The notes beneath the pieces were generated by a model. That model saw only the letters and a program-made list of their open reading frames with translations, did no database searches and was not told where the DNA came from. Below are positions 59,641 through 64,000 of a DNA stretch of 64,000 nucleotides, piece after piece (position 1 is the stretch's first letter; the number at the start of each line of letters is the position of its first letter). This DNA is from Magnolia sinica (taxonomy: Eukaryota > Streptophyta > Magnoliopsida > Magnoliales > Magnoliaceae). The stretch is taken from positions 55,717,658-55,781,657 of the forward strand of contig NC_080583.1 of the NCBI RefSeq assembly GCF_029962835.1, written 5' to 3'. Made by a program: the position numbers and the translations under genes.

Positions 59641-60935
59641 TGTACGCCTGCCATGATGTATGTATTCAATCCAAGTTATCCTTTTATTTTGTCCGTCCAT
59701 TTAATAACATAAGATAAAAAAATGAACAGATATAAGCTCAAGGGGACCACACCACGTGAAATAGTAGAGATTGAATGCTAACTGTTGAAAACCTCATGAG
59801 GTCCACCATAGCAGTTATTTGCCATCCATTCAGCTATAGTAACGTAACCCTAGAATGAAGGTAAAACACGAATATCAGGTTCACCCAAAACTTCCGTGGC
59901 CCCAAAATGTTGTCAATGGTAGTATGGTCCACTTAGTGCGTGCTTGGGCAGTGGGATTAGAAGGGATTAGGGGGATGCGATTCATCTGGCCCATGCCAAA
60001 TCCACTCCATGTTTGGAAAGAATGGAAAAGCTTGGAATTAGATTAAATGGAATTGCACCGGGTCCGTGCCAATTTCACTCAATGTTAGTAAGTTGTGTAG
60101 GTCCCACCATGATGTGTGGGCTATATCCATACCGTCCACCCATTTTTTGAGATTATTTTAGAGCAAGGGCTAAAAATTTAGGTAACTCTAAAGCTCAAGT
60201 GGACCTCATCATAGAAAGCAATGGAGATTGAATCCTTACCGTTGAAAACTTCTTTGGGGCCACATAAGTTTTGGATCTACCTTATTTTTAGGTCCATGCC
60301 ATAAAATGAGGTTACAAAACAAATGAACGGTTTAGATATAACACATGTGTGTTATTCTCAATAATTTTAAATGATGGTGGGTATATCTATTCAATGTACC
60401 ACCGTATTACCAACAAAGCATGTGTTATTGAGAATAACACACGGGTTATATCTAAACTGTTCATTTGTTTTGTAACCTTATTTTATGGCATAGGCTTAAA
60501 AATGAAGTAGATTCAAAACTTATGTGGTCCCAAAGAAGTTTTCAATAGTAAGTATTCAATCCCCATTGCTTTCTATGGTGGGGTCCATTGGAGCTTTAGA
60601 TTTACTTGATTTTTTGGCCCATGCTCTAAAATAATCTCAATAAATGGGTGGACGGTGTGGATATAGCCTACACCTCATGATGACACCTACACAACTTTCT
60701 AACATTGAGTGAAATTGGAACGGACCCAATGCAATTCCATCTAATCTAATTCGTAATCTTTTCTATTCCTCCCAACACATGGAATGGAATTGGCACAGGA
60801 CCAGGTGAATCCCATCCCACGTAATCCCTTCTAATCCCACCGCCCAAACACGCCCTAAGGGTTGGATCCGCTCATTTAGGCTCCTGTCCTTAAGACAAAA
60901 TGGATGGGCCAATGCATCTTTGACATATGCTAGTT
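59641..60935. mobile_element. Foldback MITE interrupted by a 920-bp palindrome
   Basis: The core words run CTCAAGGGGACCACACCACG...CTGTTGAAAACCTCATGAGG...GTATGGTCCACTT up to 59935 and resume at 60856 with AAGGGTTGGATCCGCTCATT, TTAGGCTCCTGTCC, exactly where the core should continue. This shows the palindrome at 59936-60855 landed inside it. The outer ends are approximate. Confidence 0.7.
59936..60855. mobile_element. 920-bp near-complete palindrome (foldback transposon)
   Basis: The arms 59936-60363 and 60425-60855 are inverted copies with a 61-bp loop. The ends GTGCGTGCTTGGGCAGTGGG and CCCACCGCCCAAACACGCCC are inverted. Comparison with the restored host MITE leaves TA as the duplicated bases (59934-59935 and 60856-60857). 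Each arm contains a half of the shared MITE core (CTCAAGTGGACCTCATCATA, CCGTTGAAAACTTCTTTGGG). No ORF. Confidence 0.88.
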
Positions 60936-60993
60936 TGGAGTCACTAGCCACAGGTGGTCTTTTTCCAACGACACAAACCGTTTAAAAAAGAAG

Positions 60994-61071
60994 AGGTTTT
61001 TGTAGTATTTTGACCCTTCAAAATTTCATCGTAACCATATAATTTAAAGGGTCAAAATACTACAAAAACCT
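60994..61071. repeat. Perfect 25-bp inverted repeat, 28-bp loop
   Basis: The arm AGGTTTTTGTAGTATTTTGA then CCCTT (60994-61018) is matched exactly by 61047-61071. It forms a small hairpin or the two ends of a tiny foldback element. The perfect match indicates recent origin. Confidence 0.9.
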
Positions 61072-61115
61072 TTCGCTTGAAATCCGCGTCCGACTGCGAT
61101 ATCTTAGGGTAGAAT

Positions 61116-61590
61116 CACTACCGAATTGGTGCTGTGTATACCTGGCAAAGTTCTACAGCGTATTTTATCCGCGCTGTTCATCCATTTTTCATTATCACGG
61201 CAGGTAACTGAAAAATGAACACAAAACTCAAGTGGGCCACTTTATATGAAATAGTGGGGATTAAATGCTTAACATTGAAAACTTATTGGGAGCCAACGAA
61301 GTTTAATATCAAGCTTATACTTATGTTTTTCCTTAATACATTCAGGTATCGGCGACCTTCGAACAGGTTCGATGGCAAATAAACATTTATGGTGTGCTTA
61401 AGAAGTTTCAACGGTTAGTATCATTATCCCCAATGCTTTCATTAACGTGTTCTGTTTGAATTTTAGATCTAGCTATTTTTAAACAAAATGCTCTAACATT
61501 ATCTTTAAAAATGGATGGACGGAGTGGATAAAATAAATACATCCTTAGGGGCCCCACCGATCTTTGGCACGTATACACAATACAGTGGTC
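61116..61590. mobile_element. Foldback MITE directly upstream of the xylosyltransferase gene
   Basis: GGTGCTGTGTATACCTGGCA (left) mirrors TTTGGCACGTATACACAATA (right). The core words AAAACTCAAGTGGGCCACTT, AACATTGAAAACTTATTGGG and AGTTTCAACGGTTAGT occur in order. It ends about 320 bp before the start codon. Confidence 0.8.
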
Positions 61591-61599
61591 GTGTTCAAC

Positions 61600-61912
61600 A
61601 CCACGCGATCCGAGTCCTAATGGGAAAAGGGCATGAGGGCTGGGGGATTGTCCGAAAAATCCAGAGAAAGAAAAAAAAGAAAGGAAGAAAAAGGAATATA
61701 AGAAGCCAGAGATGCCAGAATCAACCACTTCAAAATCAATTCCAAAATAGGAGAGAAAGTAATTGTCACAGAGAGAGTGGTAAGAAGAAAATCTTTCGAA
61801 GAGAAGAGAATAGAAGAGAAAGAAGAGAAGAGGAGAAGAGAAGGCAGGCAAAGCCTGTTTTCTGAATCTTCTTCCTCTGAGAAGAAAGCAAAAGAAAAAT
61901 AGAAAAGAAGAA
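61600..61912 (+). promoter_or_regulatory. GA-rich 5' flank of the xylosyltransferase gene
   Basis: From 61660 to 61912 the plus strand is almost pure purine (AGAAAGAAAAAAAAGAAAGG, GAAGAGAAGAGGAGAAGAGA). GA-rich leaders are common around plant transcription starts. No convincing TATA box is seen within the following 300 bp, so the exact transcription start is not fixed. Confidence 0.5.
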
Positions 61913-63262
61913 ATGTTGGTTTGGTGCTTGGGAGAGCATAGGGTCCGTCAGATCCAACGTACCCTACGCCATGGAAAGGTCTACATCCTCTGCCTACTTC
62001 TCACCATCGTCGTTCTCCGCGGCACCATCGGCGCTGGAAAATTCGGCACTCCTCAGCAAGACTTCAATGAGATCCGCAGCCATCTCGTCTCCCGCAAGCG
62101 CTCAGAACCTCACCGCGTCCTTGTCGAGGCTACCACCGAATCTACAGTCACCACCACCAACAACAACAACGTTAATAAGCCGGTGGTGATACAAGATGAG
62201 GAAGAGGATGAGAAGCCCGATCCTAACAAACCCTACAGCCTCGGCCCCAAGATCTCGGATTGGGATGATCAACGTTCTGGATGGCTCCGCAAGAACCCGT
62301 CTTTCTCCAATTTCATCGGTCCCGACAAGCCTAGAGTCCTTTTGGTCACGGGTTCTTCTCCCAAGGCCTGCGAGAACCCCGTCGGAGACCATTACCTCCT
62401 CAAGTCCATCAAGAACAAGATCGATTACTGCCGGCTCCATGGGATAGAGATCTTCTACAATATGGCCCTCCTCGATGCCGAGATGGCTGGCTTCTGGGCC
62501 AAGCTCCCCCTCATTCGCAAGCTCCTTCTCTCTCACCCGGAGGTTGAGTTCCTCTGGTGGATGGACAGCGATGCCATGTTCACTGACATGGCTTTTGAGG
62601 TTCCATGGGACCGCTACAAGGATGTCAATCTCGTCATGCACGGCTGGAATGAGATGGTCTACGATCAGAAGAACTGGATCGGTCTCAACACCGGGAGCTT
62701 CCTCTTCAGGAATTGCCAGTGGTCCCTTGATCTCCTCGATGCCTGGGCCCCCATGGGCCCCAAAGGCAAGATCCGGAATGAGGCTGGGAAGCTCCTGACT
62801 CGGGTGCTTAAAGATCGGCCCGATTTCGAGGCCGATGATCAGTCTGCGATGGTCTATCTTCTCGCCACGCAGCGGGACATATGGGGTGACAAGGTCTACC
62901 TCGAGAGCGCCTATTACCTGCATGGGTATTGGGGAATCCTTGTGGACCGCTACGAGGAGATGATTGAGAATTACCACCCGGGGCTCGGGGATCACCGATG
63001 GCCACTCGTCACCCATTTCGTTGGCTGCAAGCCCTGTGGAAAGTTTGGGGACTACTCGGTTGAGAGGTGCTTGAAGCAGATGGATCGGGCCTTCAATTTT
63101 GGGGACAACCAGATCCTGCAGATGTATGGGTTCACGCACAAGTCGCTTGGGAGCCGGAGGGTCAAGCGTACCCGCAATGAGACCAGCAATCCACTTGAGG
63201 TAAAGGATGAGCTCGGGCTGCTCCACCCGGCTTTCAAAGCTGTCAAGGTCTCCTCTTCTTGA
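61913..63262 (+). CDS. XXT2: Xyloglucan 6-xylosyltransferase (GT34 family, XXT1/XXT2 type)
   Basis: This Golgi type II membrane enzyme adds alpha-1,6-linked xylose from UDP-xylose to the beta-1,4-glucan backbone of xyloglucan, a primary cell-wall hemicellulose. The 449-residue product is full length for the XXT1/2 group. It has a short basic cytosolic tail (1-22), a membrane anchor (about 23-38), a low-complexity stem with TTTNNNNVN and an acidic run (79-101), then the GT34 catalytic domain from about 102 (KPDPNKPYSLGPKISDWDD). The metal- and nucleotide-sugar-binding DSD is at 218-220 in LWWMDSDAMF. Other conserved blocks are WNEMVYDQKNWIGLNTGSF (245-263), FEADDQSAMVYLLATQ (305-320), HGYWGILVDRYE and THFVGCKPCG (367-376). 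A glycosylation sequon is at N422. The start is supported by the family-typical MLVWCLGEHR. Single exon. XXT1 versus XXT2 cannot be told apart reliably. Confidence 0.95.
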   Translation: MLVWCLGEHRVRQIQRTLRHGKVYILCLLLTIVVLRGTIGAGKFGTPQQDFNEIRSHLVSRKRSEPHRVLVEATTESTVTTTNNNNVNKPVVIQDEEEDEKPDPNKPYSLGPKISDWDDQRSGWLRKNPSFSNFIGPDKPRVLLVTGSSPKACENPVGDHYLLKSIKNKIDYCRLHGIEIFYNMALLDAEMAGFWAKLPLIRKLLLSHPEVEFLWWMDSDAMFTDMAFEVPWDRYKDVNLVMHGWNEMVYDQKNWIGLNTGSFLFRNCQWSLDLLDAWAPMGPKGKIRNEAGKLLTRVLKDRPDFEADDQSAMVYLLATQRDIWGDKVYLESAYYLHGYWGILVDRYEEMIENYHPGLGDHRWPLVTHFVGCKPCGKFGDYSVERCLKQMDRAFNFGDNQILQMYGFTHKSLGSRRVKRTRNETSNPLEVKDELGLLHPAFKAVKVSSS

Positions 63263-64000
63263 TCACCCATCATCTTGACCTTATGAATGCCCTCCTCCCT
63301 GCCACTGTGACAAATTTTGATCTAGTTACCTCATTAAAGGCATAATATGTATGAGATGGTGTTCATATGTTCTTCTTTTTGTTCCGGGTGATGTTCTGTT
63401 GTTGTTTAGTTCGAATGTTCTATTCTTTTTTCACCATTTTGTGTTTACAGTGCCTTAATTTAATGGTTTACAACAGAGACAGTTGTTTTCGTCTTTGCAG
63501 TCGAATCCTGTTCATGTAGTCCATAATGTCTGTGTTCGGGTGCTAAGCAAGACCATTTCATTTCTGATCTGTCTGTTATCTACTTCATCTGAAGATCTAT
63601 TGAATTCCATATGCACAAACAGTTGCTAGCTTGTTTCTTTGGTGTTATCATCTTATGTTTGTGTAGCTGTACTTTCTACTGTTTACACTGATGATTTTGA
63701 ATTCCTCTTGTTCATGTACTCTTAATAGACCTTTCACCCCCAAGCCATCAAGCTTTTGCATGGACAATGGTTTGCCTGCACTGTTGAGGCATTGCGTTGT
63801 ATCTTGACCAATTCTCATTTATGTCTGATGCTCTTATGTTATTCTCTTTGTAAACTCGAGTGGACGATGCATGTGTGGAAGATAAATATTTCCTCCTTTG
63901 TGACTTCAGGACTAAGGGCCTTTTTTCTCACATTAGATCATTATCTAAGGTATTCTTCTTTCTGTTTTAGTCATTGATGAAAAGGATTGTTTACTTGTGT
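63263..64000 (+). other. 3' flank of the xylosyltransferase gene
   Basis: A T-rich region with no coding motif; the near part is presumably 3' untranslated sequence. I could not identify a clear AATAAA signal, so the transcript end is not set. No start of another gene is visible before the window ends. Confidence 0.5.

Noticed and set aside
62102-63226. 374-codon open frame on the minus strand opposite the xylosyltransferase gene
   Set aside because: It is the exact antisense of a strongly conserved GC-rich coding region; no motif of its own, and such shadows arise from codon bias.

Overview
This is a gene-poor, repeat-packed stretch of a plant nuclear chromosome. The evidence is a plant-type intronless RPS16 gene, a plant cell-wall glycosyltransferase gene, Copia and Gypsy retrotransposons with plant-type initiator-Met primer sites, and dense MITEs. 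Only two intact protein-coding genes are visible in 64 kb: RPS16 (33147-33581, minus) and a xyloglucan xylosyltransferase (61913-63262, plus). The MITE families rich in 'GTGGGCCCCAC' and 'CGCGGATTGCGTCC' words remind me of magnoliid genomes, but that placement is inference only.

Layout. 1-12710: two SIRE-type Copia elements in opposite orientation. Element A (minus; left LTR cut by the window edge, right LTR 7613-10101) sits inside the 3' region of element B (plus; LTR about 11138-12710). A has lost nearly all of gag and its pol is full of stops. 12711-20400: decayed Ty3/Gypsy sequence on the minus strand (gag, protease, integrase end, RT), broken by an LTR-like block at about 14656-16190. 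20400-29700: SINEs, a 1.1-kb foldback, two large tandem duplications (515 bp and about 397 bp units), and an RRM-type pseudogene split by a hAT-like element with an 8-bp target duplication. 29700-35300: quiet DNA around RPS16, whose upstream flank carries a telo-box and a MITE. 35752-about 47610: a plus-strand LTR element with a non-coding 1.8-kb interior; its 5' LTR is split by a 5.4-kb solo LTR. 47620-52393: a truncated minus-strand element (3.2-kb LTR, primer site, leader, start of one ORF). 52780-61600: a CACTA end, a MULE-like MITE, a SINE, then a near-continuous run of foldback MITEs up to about 320 bp before the xylosyltransferase start codon. 61913-64000: the gene and its 3' flank.

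Main observations. (1) Three promoters in transposons of at least two lineages, plus a fourth one inside Copia element A, share one layout: a long array of degenerate palindromic words (TCGATATCATCGA-like in three, TTCGGCTAGCC-like in one) followed directly by a TATA box. The fourth lies just before the 3' ORF of element A, which suggests a second, internal promoter. (2) One palindromic MITE core occurs in elements with different termini and different target-site duplication lengths (TAA, TA, 8 bp), as if the core were modular.

Two intact housekeeping or cell-wall genes sit in a sea of nested transposons; I see no operon-like or pathway relationship between them.
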